Assembly: GCF_900168165.1 (NCBI RefSeq)
Contig: NZ_FUYV01000020.1
Coordinates: forward strand, 23,224 to 87,223
DNA from: Alkalitalea saponilacus
GTDB lineage: Bacteria > Bacteroidota > Bacteroidia > Bacteroidales > Marinilabiliaceae
DNA length: 64,000 nucleotides
Direction of reading: 5' to 3'
Notes under the pieces: model-generated
Database searches by the model: none
Told to the model about the DNA's origin: nothing
What the model saw: only the letters and a program-made list of their open reading frames with translations
Position numbers and translations under genes: made by a program
In this document: piece after piece, positions 1-9,770 of the stretch
Layout: every line of letters begins with the position of its first letter
Numbering within the stretch: position 1 is the stretch's first letter

Positions 1-447
1 GGCATAGGCTTCGGCCTCCACTGCCACAAACCAAAAGCTATCGGAGAAAGTATAGGCCATGGCACCAACAAAACCAGCTGCTATTACTGACCAGATTCTC
101 CATGGCTCATTGTAGGCCTCTTCAGATTTCAGAACAATTTTCTTTGCAAGATGTGTAATACTCCAGAAAAGGAACGCAATGGTGAAGGCTCCTGCCATGG
201 CCGACATCAAATTTATCGTATATGCCACATACGAAACATCGGGTGCAAACAGTGAAAAGAAGCGCCCCATTAACATGAAAAATGGAGCCCCCGGTGGATG
301 AGGAATCTGCATCTTGTATGCTGCGGTTATACGCTCACTGCAATCCCAAAAGCTTGCAGTTGGTTCTAAAGTTAAAGTATAAACAACAGCGGCGACTAAA
401 AATGCCAGCCATCCGAAAATGCTATTGTACCTGGAATATTTGTGCAT
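1..447 (-). CDS. DUF2723 family membrane protein (N-terminal part)
   Basis: The reading frame starts with ATG at 447 and runs off the left edge, giving the first 149 residues. The N-terminus reads MHKYSRYNSIFGWLAF, followed by a hydrophobic segment, then SFWDCSERITAAYKMQIPH and PPGAPFFMLMGRFFS. The acidic FWDCGE-like motif followed by a HPPGAP motif is typical of DUF2723 (TMEM260-like) multi-pass proteins, which resemble membrane glycosyltransferases of the O-mannosyltransferase type. At least three further hydrophobic segments are visible. The exact substrate is unknown. Family assignment is from motif recognition; the C-terminal part lies outside the window. Confidence 0.85.
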   Translation of the reverse strand, partial: MHKYSRYNSIFGWLAFLVAAVVYTLTLEPTASFWDCSERITAAYKMQIPHPPGAPFFMLMGRFFSLFAPDVSYVAYTINLMSAMAGAFTIAFLFWSITHLAKKIVLKSEEAYNEPWRIWSVIAAGFVGAMAYTFSDSFWFVAVEAEAYA

Positions 448-661
448 AGGTTATAGTTTTCAACAATTTATCCTGATTATCATTTTTCACTGATTGCCAA
501 AAATACAATAATCTGCTTAAAAAAGTATCAATATTGATACTTTTAAGTGCAGAAGGCTAAGATGTTGCCAGTTAACAAAAAAGTGAAATAGCAAAAAGCA
601 GAGTTAAAATTGATTGATTTACAGTGTTTATGCAACTTTTTCTTTTTTTTAGACTGTTTTT

Positions 662-693
662 TTTGAAAGATACCTGAAAACATTCTATATTTG
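662..693 (+). promoter_or_regulatory. Bacteroidota promoter of tRNA-Gln
   Basis: TTTG at 662-665 and TATATTTG at 686-693 match the -33 and -7 (TAnnTTTG) elements with a 20-base gap. The tRNA begins about 30 bases downstream. Confidence 0.7.
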
Positions 694-724
694 CATCGCT
701 TTTCAAGGAAAAAGCACTCAAGTT

Positions 725-795
725 TGTCTCGTGGTGTAATGGTAGCACAGATGGTTTTGGTCCATCTAGTCAGGGTTCGAATCCTTGCGAGACAA
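725..795 (+). tRNA. tRNA-Gln (anticodon UUG)
   Basis: The acceptor stem TGTCTCG (725-731) pairs with CGAGACA (788-794), followed by discriminator A. The D-arm contains GGTGTAATGGTAGC. The anticodon stem GATGG/CCATC encloses the loop TTTTGGT, giving anticodon TTG. The T-arm contains GGGTTCGAATCC. CCA is not fully encoded after the discriminator. It is a single tRNA gene with its own promoter and terminator. Confidence 0.95.
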
Positions 796-802
796 CAATT
801 TA

Positions 803-830
803 AGCGATCGTTTACGATCGCTTTTTTTTT
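803..830 (+). terminator. Intrinsic terminator of tRNA-Gln
   Basis: AGCGATCG (803-810), loop TTTA, then CGATCGCT (815-822) forms a perfect 8-bp stem followed by a run of T to 830. Confidence 0.9.
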
Positions 831-1166
831 GCTCCGACAAACTAAATTGCCAGATTGTTCGTTTGTTTGAAACAACCCTTAATATGGAAATCAGGCTGAT
901 TGTCTGATGATTGATTAACCTTTTCGATTAGTGGAAAGAGATTTGCAATTAGTCCTCTTTTGCAGAATGAACACTTTTTGGCTAATATTGTCACCTGTAT
1001 AGAGACTGTTTGATTTTAGCCAGTATATATTTCATTGAGTTGTGGTACTAAAGTTGTATCTAAACATTTTCAAATGACCTTTTCTTTTGGAGAGAATTTA
1101 AACAGTTACAACATAAAGAATCGTTCATTTAGATTTTATATTACTAATTAAAAATGATTTATTAAT
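831..1166. other. Spacer without recognisable gene
   Basis: AT-rich DNA between the tRNA terminator and the next gene. I see no supported ORF, repeat or RNA here. It presumably contains the promoter of the following small gene, but no good TAnnTTTG match with a -33 partner was found. Confidence 0.5.
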
Positions 1167-1640
1167 ATGAAAAAAGCAGTATTTGTTATTTTGGCATGCA
1201 TGCTGATAATTCCTGCGGTATCTAATGCACAGGGAAGAGCAATAGGACTTCGCTTTGGGGGAGGAAACCTGGTTGGTGCCGAAATTTCATATCAAACCCC
1301 ATTTAACGGTGACCGCCTGGAGCTGGACTTGGGGATTAAAAGTTCGTCGCACTGGAGCCATTGGTCACTAACAGGTATCTACCAGTGGGTGTGGCAAATT
1401 GAAGGAGGTTTCTATTGGTATGCGGGTGTGGGTCCCTCAATTGGGAACCGTTCTTATTCTGGTCCTGGTTACAGAGATGACGGAATGTTTTTGGCTGCTG
1501 CCTTAAATGCCGGCGTGGAGTATAATTTTGAAGAGATTCCACTTCAACTTTCAGTAGACATTCGTCCTGAATTGGGGTTGATTAATACATATGACAGGGG
1601 CGTCTTTAGTTTGGCTTTAGGTGTCAGATACAGGTTCTAA
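1167..1640 (+). CDS. Small secreted/outer membrane beta-barrel-like protein
   Basis: This 157-residue protein starts with a clear Sec signal peptide, MKKAVFVILACMLIIPAVSNAQ, predicted to be cleaved after residue 21 or 22. The rest alternates polar and hydrophobic residues with many Gly and aromatic residues (FGGGNLVGAEISYQ, LSLALGVRYRF-like end) and ends in Phe, as outer membrane barrel proteins do. I recognise no specific family. It is a single gene followed at once by a strong terminator. Role unknown; outer membrane location is inferred. Confidence 0.7.
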   Translation: MKKAVFVILACMLIIPAVSNAQGRAIGLRFGGGNLVGAEISYQTPFNGDRLELDLGIKSSSHWSHWSLTGIYQWVWQIEGGFYWYAGVGPSIGNRSYSGPGYRDDGMFLAAALNAGVEYNFEEIPLQLSVDIRPELGLINTYDRGVFSLALGVRYRF

Positions 1641-1661
1641 AACCTTGTTGTAAAATTTTTT

Positions 1662-1696
1662 AAAACAGATAACACTTTGGTGTTATCTGTTTTTTT
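1662..1696 (+). terminator. Intrinsic terminator after the small barrel gene
   Basis: A perfect 14-bp stem (1662-1675 with 1680-1693) with loop TTTG is followed by Ts. The 3' arm itself ends in the T tract. Confidence 0.9.
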
Positions 1697-1931
1697 ATTT
1701 GTGAAGTTATGGTCCTCATTTTTTGTTCGTCCAAATATCTCAACCTTATTTACGATCATTAATTTCTAATTTTCTGAAATAATGCAGGTTAAATTTTTAT
1801 ATTTGATGTTTTCATGTTTTCGAACATGGGAAAGGCGTTCTATATTTACGTGAACTTTCGTAAGAAGCGTATCACATAAAGAGTTTATAATCAGTATAAT
1901 ATATGTTTAGGGTTGTTTTTTATAAGAGACA

Positions 1932-4900
1932 ATGAAATCCATCCTGTTTTTAGATATTGAAACGGATCCTGAACACAAAAGGATACTAGATATTGGTGCA
2001 ATAAACAATCATGGGCACCAAATGCACTCCAATGCTATTTCCGATTTAATTAAATTGATAAATGACGGCAGTTTTTTATGTGGACATAACATCATCCGTC
2101 ACGATTTACCATATCTTAAGAAGGTGTTGGGAGAGAAACTCGTAAGCAGTCCGGTTATAGACACTTTGTTTCTTTCACCGCTACTCTTTCCAAAAAAGCC
2201 TTATCATGCTTTACTGAAGGATGATAAACTTCAAACTGAAGAGCTAAATAATCCTCTTAATGACGCCATTAAAGCGATGGATCTTTTTTACGATGAAGTG
2301 ACTGCTTTTAAAGAGTCGGAGGAAGAGTTGCGGCAAATTTTTTATTCCCTTTTGGGGAATCAGGGTGAATTTGCTGCATTTTTTCTGTTTGTAGGTTATG
2401 AAAGTGAAAAGACAAATGTTATAGAATTGATCAGACGCAAATTTGCTTCACAAATTTGTGCTCACATTGATTTGGAACAGTTGATCTGCAACAACCCTAT
2501 TGAACTAGCCTATTGCATTGCACTCATCAATACCGGATGTCGGAGTTCATTTACTCCGCCATGGGTGTTAAAGAATTTCCCGGAGGTTGACAGGGTGATG
2601 TATCTGTTGCGTAATAATCCTTGTTTAAAAGGCTGTACATATTGTGATCAGTCTCTTGATGCCGGGAAGGGATTAAGAAAGTTCTTCGGGTTTGAGTTTT
2701 ATCGGCAATATGGAGGGAAGCCTTTACAGGAAGAGGCTGTGAAGGCGGCCATCCAAAACCGTTCGTTATTGGCGGTTTTTCCTACGGGAGGAGGGAAGTC
2801 CATTACTTTTCAGGTTCCTGCACTGATGAGTGGTGAAAATGTCAGAGGTTTAACGGTAATCATCTCTCCGCTTCAAAGTTTGATGAAGGATCAGGTTGAT
2901 AACCTTGAGCGTGCCGGTATCACCGAGGCCGTTACCATTAACGGACTGTTGGATCCAATTGAACGTGCAAAATCGTTCGAACGGGTTGAAAACGGTTCTG
3001 CATCCATGCTCTATATATCTCCGGAATCGTTGAGGTCCAAAACCATTGAGCATTTGCTTCTGGGACGCAACATTGTGCGCTTCGTCATTGACGAAGCACA
3101 CTGTTTCTCAGCATGGGGACAGGATTTCAGGGTGGATTATCTCTACATCGGTGATTTTATCAAATCCATTCAGGAAAAGAAAAATCTCACAGATCCAATT
3201 CCTGTGTCGTGTTTCACGGCTACGGCCAAGCAGAAAGTAATTGAGGATATAAAGAGCTATTTCAGGGAGAAACTTGCGCTCAAACTGGAGCTTTTTACTT
3301 CACCTGCCGCGCGCGAAAACTTGCTTTACAAAGTGCTTCCCAAAGAAACGGATGAGGAGAAATACCAGGCCATTCGTCATTTGGTTGACGGAAAAAACTG
3401 TCCCACCATTGTTTATGTGTCCCGCACCCGGCTCGCGACCAAGTTGGCTCAGCGGCTATCGGACGATGGCTATGCCGCAAAAGCCTATCACGGAAAAATG
3501 GACAAGCAGGAGAAATCGGAGAATCAAGACGCTTTTATTCGTGGCGACCTGCAGATTATGGTGGCCACATCGGCTTTTGGGATGGGTGTGGACAAGAAAG
3601 ATGTGGGCATGGTGATTCATCATGATGTCTCTGATTCGCTGGAAAATTACGTGCAGGAGGCAGGAAGAGCGGGTCGTGATGAAAAGATCACGGCCGAGTG
3701 TTACATTCTTTTTAGCGAGGAGGATTTAAGCAAGCATTTTATTCTGCTTAACCAGACCAAACTCAATATCAAGGAGATTCAGCAAATTTGGTCGGCCATT
3801 AAAGAGATTACCCGTTTTCGTGCTACGGCGTCCAACTCTGCTTTGGAGATAGCCAGAAAAGCCGGCTGGGACGAAAATGTGGTGGAAATTGAAACCCGCG
3901 TGACCACAGCCATTGCCGCACTCGAAGAGGCCGGATACATTAGGCGCGGACAGAATATGCCAAGGATTTTTGCCAATAGTATATTGGCAAAAAATGCTCA
4001 GGAGGCCATCGAAAGAATCAATCAATCGCACCGTTTCAATGATAAACAGAAGGTGCATGCTGTGCGCATCATTAAAAAACTGTTTTCCGGTAAAAGCCGG
4101 AAACAAGCCTCCGATGAGGTGGCAGAAACAAGAATTGACTACATTTCCGACCACCTTGGTATTGTAAAAGAGGAGGTGATAAACGTGGTAAACCTACTTA
4201 GGGAGGAGCGCATACTGGCCGATGCCAAGGATTTAACCGCGTTTATAAAACGCGGTGAGAACAAAAACCGCTCGCTTAATATATTGCAGACTTTCGGCAA
4301 AATTGAGACTTTCTTTTTGTCTGCCATTGATGAAGATGAGAAAGTGCTGCATCTGAAGGAACTGAACGAAGCGGCAGAAATGGCTGGCTGTATAGATGTT
4401 TCGCCAAACAAGCTGAGAACCATCATTAACTTTTGGACCATTAAAAACTGGATAAAAAGGCGGAATCATGACTATTCGAACCACCATTTTTCCGTTATGG
4501 CCAACAACCCGGTTGGCGTATTAAAGGAAAAACTTGAGAAACGCCACCAGCTTGCAGCTTTTATTGTCAATTACCTATTTGCGAAAAGCAACGAAAGTAT
4601 AACGGCAGAAGATCAGAACAAAGAACAACTGCTTGTGGAGTTTTCGGTACATGAATTAAAGCAGGCCTACGAGAAGGAGCAGGCTCTTTTTAAATTGTCT
4701 GTTGCCATTGAGGATGTGGAGGATGCACTGTTTTATCTTTCACGAATTGATGCCATAAAGATTGAAGGCGGATTTTTGGTGGTTTACAACAAATTAAGCA
4801 TCGAACGCATTGAGCAGGATAATAAGAAAAGATACAAAACCGATGATTACACCAAGCTGAAGCAGTTTTATGTAAATAAAATTCAACAGATTCACATTGT

Positions 4901-6728
4901 CGGGGAATACGCAAAGAAAATGATCAGTGATTATAAGGAGGCACTGCAATTTGTAAACGATTATTTTAATCTCAACTATTCAACTTTTCTAAACCGATAT
5001 TTCAATGCAACGCGACAAAAAGAGATTCAGAGGAATCTCACCCCGTCGAAGTTCAGGCAATTGTTTGGGGAACTCTCCCCGTCGCAATTGAAAATTATAA
5101 CCGACAACAGCTCTCGTTACATTGTAGTAGCAGCCGGTCCCGGAAGTGGAAAAACCAAGGTGCTGGTGCATAAACTGGCTTCGCTGTTGCTAATGGAAGA
5201 TGTGAAGCATGAGCAACTGTTGATGATCACCTTTTCGCGTGCGGCAGCCAGTGAATTTAAACAACGGCTGATTGGACTCATAGGGAACGCAGCGGCTTAT
5301 GTGGAAATAAAAACGTTTCACTCATACTGTTTTGACCTGTTGGGGAAAGTCGGTTCCATTGAAAAATCGGATACCATCATCCAACAGGCCATTGATAAAA
5401 TCCGAAACAAGGACATTGAACCAAGCCGCATCAGTAAAAGTGTTCTGGTGATTGATGAAGCGCAGGATATGGATCTTCATGAGTTCTCTCTGATAAAAAC
5501 GCTGATGGATTTAAATGAAGAGATGCGCGTTATCGCCGTAGGCGATGACGATCAGAACATTTATGAATTCCGTGGAGCCAGTTCCAGGCATCTGGAGCAG
5601 TTTATCACCCAATATCAGGCCAAAAAATATGAGTTGAATGAAAACTTTCGCAGCAAAAACAATCTGGTAGAGTTCACCAACAAAGTGGTTCAAAAAATAC
5701 GTTACAGATTAAAGGAGACTCCCATTGTGGCAAGACAAAAGGAGAATGGGGAGATAAAAGTTACCAAATACCGGGGAGGAGGGCTCATTACTCCATTGGT
5801 GGAGGAGATTGCCGGAGGGAATCTTGCCGGAACCACCGCGGTACTTACCCAGACCAACGATGAGGCTCTGTTGATTACCGGACTGCTCAATAAAATGGGA
5901 TTTCCGGCTAGACTGATTCAGTCAAACAGCGATTTTAGCCTTTACAATCTTTATGAGATAAGATTTTTTATTGACCAGTTGAGTTTAAATGGTGATCAGG
6001 TAGTGATCAGTGATGACACATGGAAACAGGCAAAACGAAATGTTTGGGAGAAGTTCAAAACCAGTTCAAAAATAGACGTCTGTATCAACCTTGTTAAAGA
6101 GTTTCAGTTGAGCAACCCCAAACAGAAATACAGATCGGATTTTGAGGTGTTTGTCAGGGAGTCCAAAGCTGAAGATTTTATCAACATCAACGGAGAAACC
6201 ATCTTTGTTTCAACCATACACAAAGCAAAGGGGAAGGAGTTTGATCATGTATTTCTGCTGCTCGATAATTTTGTGACGGATAATGATGAGAAAATAAGAC
6301 AGCTTTATGTGGCAATGACTCGGGCTAAAGAGAATCTTTCCATACACTTGAATGGTGCGTTTCTGGACGATGTGTCAAACAACAGTATTCCTTGTAAAAT
6401 GGATGACCGAAATCATCAAAACCCCGAATGGCTCATATTGCATCTGACCCATAAAGACATATGGCTCGGGTATTTTACTCACCGACAACATCTCATCCCG
6501 GATCTTTTAAGCGGAGACCCTCTGCTGATCGACACCGAAGGTTGCACGGATGCAAAAGGGAGGCGTGTTTTGAAATTTTCCACCGCATTTAAAGAGAAAC
6601 TGTCACAATTCGAACTAAAAGGTTATAAACCCACAAGCGCAGAAGTTAATCATATTCTTTATTGGAAAAATGAAGATACCGACACCGAAATAAAAATCAT
6701 ATTGCCGGAAGTGAGGTTGGGGAAATAG
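1932..6728 (+). CDS. DEDD exonuclease-like / RecQ / UvrD triple-domain DNA helicase
   Basis: This 1598-residue protein carries three activities in one chain. Residues 1-125 look like a DEDD 3'-5' exonuclease: FLDIETD near residue 8, GHNIIRHD at 51-58 and a late NDAIKAMDL motif. A CLKGCTYCD segment (about 232) may bind metal. The RecQ part has PTGGGKS (286-292), DEAH (387-390), SCFTATA and QEAGRAGRD (575-583), followed by a long helical linker. The UvrD/SF1 part starts near residue 1050 with GPGSGKT (1069-1075), DEAQD (1175-1179), GDDDQNIYEFRG, TIHKAKGKEFDHV and YVAMTRAKENL (about 1459-1469). All helicase motifs look intact. The gene stands alone. Fusions of this kind occur in Bacteroidota; the cellular role (repair, or defence against foreign DNA) is not established by the sequence. 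Confidence 0.92.
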   Translation: MKSILFLDIETDPEHKRILDIGAINNHGHQMHSNAISDLIKLINDGSFLCGHNIIRHDLPYLKKVLGEKLVSSPVIDTLFLSPLLFPKKPYHALLKDDKLQTEELNNPLNDAIKAMDLFYDEVTAFKESEEELRQIFYSLLGNQGEFAAFFLFVGYESEKTNVIELIRRKFASQICAHIDLEQLICNNPIELAYCIALINTGCRSSFTPPWVLKNFPEVDRVMYLLRNNPCLKGCTYCDQSLDAGKGLRKFFGFEFYRQYGGKPLQEEAVKAAIQNRSLLAVFPTGGGKSITFQVPALMSGENVRGLTVIISPLQSLMKDQVDNLERAGITEAVTINGLLDPIERAKSFERVENGSASMLYISPESLRSKTIEHLLLGRNIVRFVIDEAHCFSAWGQDFRVDYLYIGDFIKSIQEKKNLTDPIPVSCFTATAKQKVIEDIKSYFREKLALKLELFTSPAARENLLYKVLPKETDEEKYQAIRHLVDGKNCPTIVYVSRTRLATKLAQRLSDDGYAAKAYHGKMDKQEKSENQDAFIRGDLQIMVATSAFGMGVDKKDVGMVIHHDVSDSLENYVQEAGRAGRDEKITAECYILFSEEDLSKHFILLNQTKLNIKEIQQIWSAIKEITRFRATASNSALEIARKAGWDENVVEIETRVTTAIAALEEAGYIRRGQNMPRIFANSILAKNAQEAIERINQSHRFNDKQKVHAVRIIKKLFSGKSRKQASDEVAETRIDYISDHLGIVKEEVINVVNLLREERILADAKDLTAFIKRGENKNRSLNILQTFGKIETFFLSAIDEDEKVLHLKELNEAAEMAGCIDVSPNKLRTIINFWTIKNWIKRRNHDYSNHHFSVMANNPVGVLKEKLEKRHQLAAFIVNYLFAKSNESITAEDQNKEQLLVEFSVHELKQAYEKEQALFKLSVAIEDVEDALFYLSRIDAIKIEGGFLVVYNKLSIERIEQDNKKRYKTDDYTKLKQFYVNKIQQIHIVGEYAKKMISDYKEALQFVNDYFNLNYSTFLNRYFNATRQKEIQRNLTPSKFRQLFGELSPSQLKIITDNSSRYIVVAAGPGSGKTKVLVHKLASLLLMEDVKHEQLLMITFSRAAASEFKQRLIGLIGNAAAYVEIKTFHSYCFDLLGKVGSIEKSDTIIQQAIDKIRNKDIEPSRISKSVLVIDEAQDMDLHEFSLIKTLMDLNEEMRVIAVGDDDQNIYEFRGASSRHLEQFITQYQAKKYELNENFRSKNNLVEFTNKVVQKIRYRLKETPIVARQKENGEIKVTKYRGGGLITPLVEEIAGGNLAGTTAVLTQTNDEALLITGLLNKMGFPARLIQSNSDFSLYNLYEIRFFIDQLSLNGDQVVISDDTWKQAKRNVWEKFKTSSKIDVCINLVKEFQLSNPKQKYRSDFEVFVRESKAEDFININGETIFVSTIHKAKGKEFDHVFLLLDNFVTDNDEKIRQLYVAMTRAKENLSIHLNGAFLDDVSNNSIPCKMDDRNHQNPEWLILHLTHKDIWLGYFTHRQHLIPDLLSGDPLLIDTEGCTDAKGRRVLKFSTAFKEKLSQFELKGYKPTSAEVNHILYWKNEDTDTEIKIILPEVRLGK

Positions 6729-7266
6729 ATGGGGCAGATGCTCTTATAATAGATGGTTAGGTTATTAGATTATTAGGTGTTAGCCAAAAATAAGTTATTG
6801 ATTACAAGTGTGTTTTTTGTTTAAAAAGCAGGGTTGAATACATCTGGATTTCATTAAACGTATCGTTCCTACGGAACTTTAAGAATAAAAAATTGCTTAT
6901 TAATTGAGAGCCGTAGGCTCGCATCTATTTTGTAAGGATGGACTTTAGTCCATTCATAAGCAGTTGTATCAATGCGAAGGATAGCTGTAGGCTCGGGGCA
7001 TATTATATGAGGTCAGAAAAGATATATCCCTTTCGCCCTGCATCCCACGTCCTGCTGTGCTTTCCGCCCTTTTTTGCTTTCTTTTTTTTCAACCCCCATC
7101 AGATAAGCGTTTAATTCTCCCTAATGCCACAAAGCGGCAGGTTATTCCAACCCAATGGCAACGCCTTGGGTATTCGCACAACAAGGCGATTTCGTCCTGA
7201 AAGGACAGCTTAAATCAGAGCAAGCAATATTTGCAGAAAGAAATTCTCAGTTAGCGGGAATCTTTT
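6729..7266. other. Repeat-rich spacer with short palindromes
   Basis: No gene seen. The stretch holds REP-like palindromes such as GTTCCTACGGAAC (6865-6877), GGACTTTAGTCC near 6942, and TCGTCCTGAAAGGAC near 7192. A CAATGGCAACGCCTTG motif (about 7151-7170) has a near relative at 55339-55354. Confidence 0.6.
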
Positions 7267-7356
7267 GCAAGCAAAGTGGGCACACGGCAGTCTCTGGTTT
7301 TGTCCATAAACAGCGGTCATAGGTTTGATCATAATATGCCACGTTCCTACGGAACT
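7267..7356 (+). repeat. 90-base direct repeat, copy A (left of toxin-antitoxin pair)
   Basis: This block begins GCAAGCAAAGTGGGCACACG and ends at the palindrome GTTCCTACGGAAC plus T. It matches 8140-8229 in the same orientation with about 6 mismatches over 90 bases and no gaps. A second palindrome, ACCGGATTAAAATCCGGT, follows near 7381-7399. Confidence 0.9.
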
Positions 7357-7556
7357 CAGTTAATCTGTGGGCGGTTCTTTTAACCGGATTAAAATCCGGT
7401 CTTATAAAATGTGTCGTTTCTAGGGAAATTTGTAAAGAAAACATTCAATTGACCTTAAATTTGGCCTTATAAAATTAGGTTTTCCTATGAAATTTTAATG
7501 CTTTAAAAATCGATAATCGCATTATAAAACAGTATCTTTATCTAAAATGAGTTGAT

Positions 7557-7784
7557 ATGGAACTTACAGTTAATATAAAGGAGCAGAGAAAAATAGCTGC
7601 ATTTCTTAATCTAATCAAAGATATTGATTATATAGAGATTGTTAGTGTGAAAGAAGGATTGCAGGAGCTTCCATCCGAGCATAAGGATTTACTTGATAAA
7701 AGGCTGCATCGAATAGAAAACGGCGAAACGACTTTTAAGAATTGGGACTTGATTAAAAAGAAATATGAAGACAAAGACGTATAG
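7557..7784 (+). CDS. Type II antitoxin (addiction-module type)
   Basis: This 75-residue protein has the pattern LPSEHKDLLDKRLHRIENGE followed by TTFKNWDLIKKKYE, which I recognise from small Bacteroidota antitoxins paired with RelE/ParE toxins. The C-terminal part would wrap the toxin; no clear DNA-binding domain is visible in the N-terminal half. It overlaps the downstream toxin gene by 20 bases, which fits translational coupling. The pair lies between two 90-base direct repeats. Confidence 0.8.
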   Translation: MELTVNIKEQRKIAAFLNLIKDIDYIEIVSVKEGLQELPSEHKDLLDKRLHRIENGETTFKNWDLIKKKYEDKDV

Positions 7785-8070
7785 TCTTGAATTATCAGAC
7801 GAGGCAGAAGTTGACTTTGATAAATCATATGAATTTTATTCTGAGGACAGCATAAAAGTTGCTGACACTTTCTTTAAGCAAATTAATCTTGGTTTTGAGA
7901 ATATCAAACAAAACCCAAAATCGTTTCCAATTGCTCACAATGATGTAAGAAAGTATGTTGTAAAAAAGTTCCCATTCGTGATTTACTATCGAATTGTTCA
8001 TGCAGTAATACAGGTAATTGCGATTTTCCACACGAGTAGAAATCCTGAAATATGGAATGAACGGACATGA
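7765..8070 (+). CDS. RelE/ParE family toxin
   Basis: This 101-residue protein has the RelE/ParE layout: YSLELSDEAEVDFDKSYEFY helix, SIKVADTFFKQINLGFENIKQNP, then VRKYVVKKFPFVIYYRI and a final strand VIAIFHTSRNPEIW. The KFPFVIYYR and HTSRNP motifs are hallmarks of the family. ParE-type members poison gyrase and RelE-type members cleave mRNA on the ribosome; the sequence alone does not say which. It forms a bicistronic pair with the preceding antitoxin. Confidence 0.88.
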   Translation: MKTKTYSLELSDEAEVDFDKSYEFYSEDSIKVADTFFKQINLGFENIKQNPKSFPIAHNDVRKYVVKKFPFVIYYRIVHAVIQVIAIFHTSRNPEIWNERT

Positions 8071-8139
8071 TAAATTTGCTATTCTTTATGAAGGAAAGAA
8101 CTCTTTTGTAAATTTTAACCCTCGCTTGGAACTTTCTAT

Positions 8140-8229
8140 GCAAGCAAAGCGGGCACACGGCAGTCTCTGGTTTTGTCCATAAAGAGCGGTCATAGGTTGG
8201 ATCATTATTTGCTACGTTCCTACGGAACT
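8140..8229 (+). repeat. 90-base direct repeat, copy B (right of toxin-antitoxin pair)
   Basis: This is the partner of 7267-7356, same orientation, about 93 percent identical by eye. It ends with the same palindrome GTTCCTACGGAAC followed by T. Confidence 0.9.
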
Positions 8230-8603
8230 TTAGGAATAAATTACCACAAGCATATTAACTCTTCCCAAGATACCTCAGCGTCCTTGCATCGCTGCCTTTA
8301 GCTCTTCTCTCTCCAAAAAATCCTCTGTGCTTTTGCGTCTTTGCGTTTATATCTTCCCTCCCCATCATGGCATTTCTTTTACAGAAAAAATGGAACTATC
8401 TATTTTTTCTCAGATAATCCCGACAAATTTCTTTTTCTTTGCATAAAATTATTACCAGCAGGAATTATTCACATTGGTTTGTTAGGATAATCTGAGGTAT
8501 TTATGCTCAGTAATAACGAATCACATGATATTTTTTGGTTTATAAAAATTTGTGTCTTTTCGCCTTTGCGTTCAGACTTTTAAATTACATGCGCTCAATA
8601 TAA
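8230..8603. other. Spacer upstream of purK
   Basis: No gene seen. It contains a pyrimidine-rich stretch (about 8266-8350) with wording such as CTCTGTGCTTTTGCG and TCTTTGCG, resembling half of the degenerate ACCACAAAG/CTTTGTGGT repeats found elsewhere in the window. The purK promoter should lie in the last 100 bases. Confidence 0.5.
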
Positions 8604-9770
8604 ATGGAAAGATTGATTACTTCGAATCTGAAACTTGGAATCATTGCCGGGGGACAACTTGCGAAAATGCTGATACAGGAAGCAAGTAAATGGGATATTG
8701 CAACATATGTACTGGATAAGGAGAAGGAGTGTCCGGCAGGAAGCATCGCTTCATGCCTGATAAGTGGCAGCCAGACTGATTTTGATGATGTTTATAACTT
8801 TGGCAAATTGGTGGATGTTTTAACCTATGAAATGGAAAACATCAACATAGAAGCTTTAAAGAAATTGAAATCAGAAGGTGTTGTCATTAAACCCGACCCT
8901 GATGTTCTGGAAATGATTCAGGACAAAGGATTGCAAAAAGAGTTCTACCGAACGAATGGAATTCCCACCTCTCCCTTTGTTTTTGTGGATGGTTTGGAAG
9001 AGATTGAAGAAAAAATTAATTCCGGAGAGATCAAATTTCCGTTCGTACAAAAGATAAGAAAGGGTGGATACGACGGACAAGGTGTTGCGGTGGTAAACAG
9101 TTCCGAAGAACTTGGAAAAATCCTGCCTGATGCTTCCATCATTGAGAATAAAATCGAAATTGACAAGGAGATAGCAGTGATTGCAGCCCGCAATCAAAAT
9201 GGTGACATCAGTTGTTTCCCTGTTGTAGAGATGGTTTTTAACGACAAAGCCAATCTGGTTGACAAGCTCATTTGTCCTTCAACCATCACTGCCGGGCAGA
9301 CTGAGAAAGCCATTAACATAGCATCGCAAATCATTGGTTTATTAAATATGGAGGGATTGCTTGCTGTTGAGTTTTTTGTAGATCAGGATGGTGAGGTTAT
9401 TGTCAATGAAATGGCTCCACGACCGCACAACAGTGGACACCACTCCATTGAAAGCATTATAACTTCCCAGTTTGAACAACATTTACGTTCAATTTTAAAC
9501 CTGCCTCTGGGAAGCACAGAATTAAAATTGCCGGCGGTAATGCTTAACATCATTGGTGAAGAAGGATACCAGGGCAAAGTAAAATATGAAGGTCTTACTG
9601 AGAGTATGGCAATACCGGGAGTTAAGGTTCATTTGTACGGAAAAAAAGAGACCCGGCCATTCAGAAAAATGGGTCATGTTACCATTCTTTCGGCGAATAT
9701 GCAAGACGCACTTAAAAAGGCCGACAAGGTAAAGGAATTGTTAAAAGTAAAGTCATGGGAAAAAAAGTAG
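8604..9770 (+). CDS. purK: 5-(carboxyamino)imidazole ribonucleotide synthase
   Basis: PurK makes N5-CAIR from AIR, ATP and bicarbonate in purine synthesis. The 388-residue length is normal for the family. Visible features are the N-terminal [17 protein letters not shown], the ATP-grasp segments [17 protein letters not shown] and [19 protein letters not shown] stretch, [14 protein letters not shown] (substrate and metal binding), and the C-terminal [10 protein letters not shown] and [19 protein letters not shown]. It overlaps purE by 16 bases, so the two are translationally coupled. Confidence 0.97.
   Translation: MERLITSNLKLGIIAGGQLAKMLIQEASKWDIATYVLDKEKECPAGSIASCLISGSQTDFDDVYNFGKLVDVLTYEMENINIEALKKLKSEGVVIKPDPDVLEMIQDKGLQKEFYRTNGIPTSPFVFVDGLEEIEEKINSGEIKFPFVQKIRKGGYDGQGVAVVNSSEELGKILPDASIIENKIEIDKEIAVIAARNQNGDISCFPVVEMVFNDKANLVDKLICPSTITAGQTEKAINIASQIIGLLNMEGLLAVEFFVDQDGEVIVNEMAPRPHNSGHHSIESIITSQFEQHLRSILNLPLGSTELKLPAVMLNIIGEEGYQGKVKYEGLTESMAIPGVKVHLYGKKETRPFRKMGHVTILSANMQDALKKADKVKELLKVKSWEKK

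Noticed and set aside
543..875. 110-codon open frame on the minus strand
   Set aside because: It overlaps the tRNA-Gln gene and its terminator, and the chain is low in complexity with Lys runs.
3274..3615. Open frames within the helicase gene
   Set aside because: They are shadows in other frames of the long reading frame, rich in Arg, Trp and Ser.
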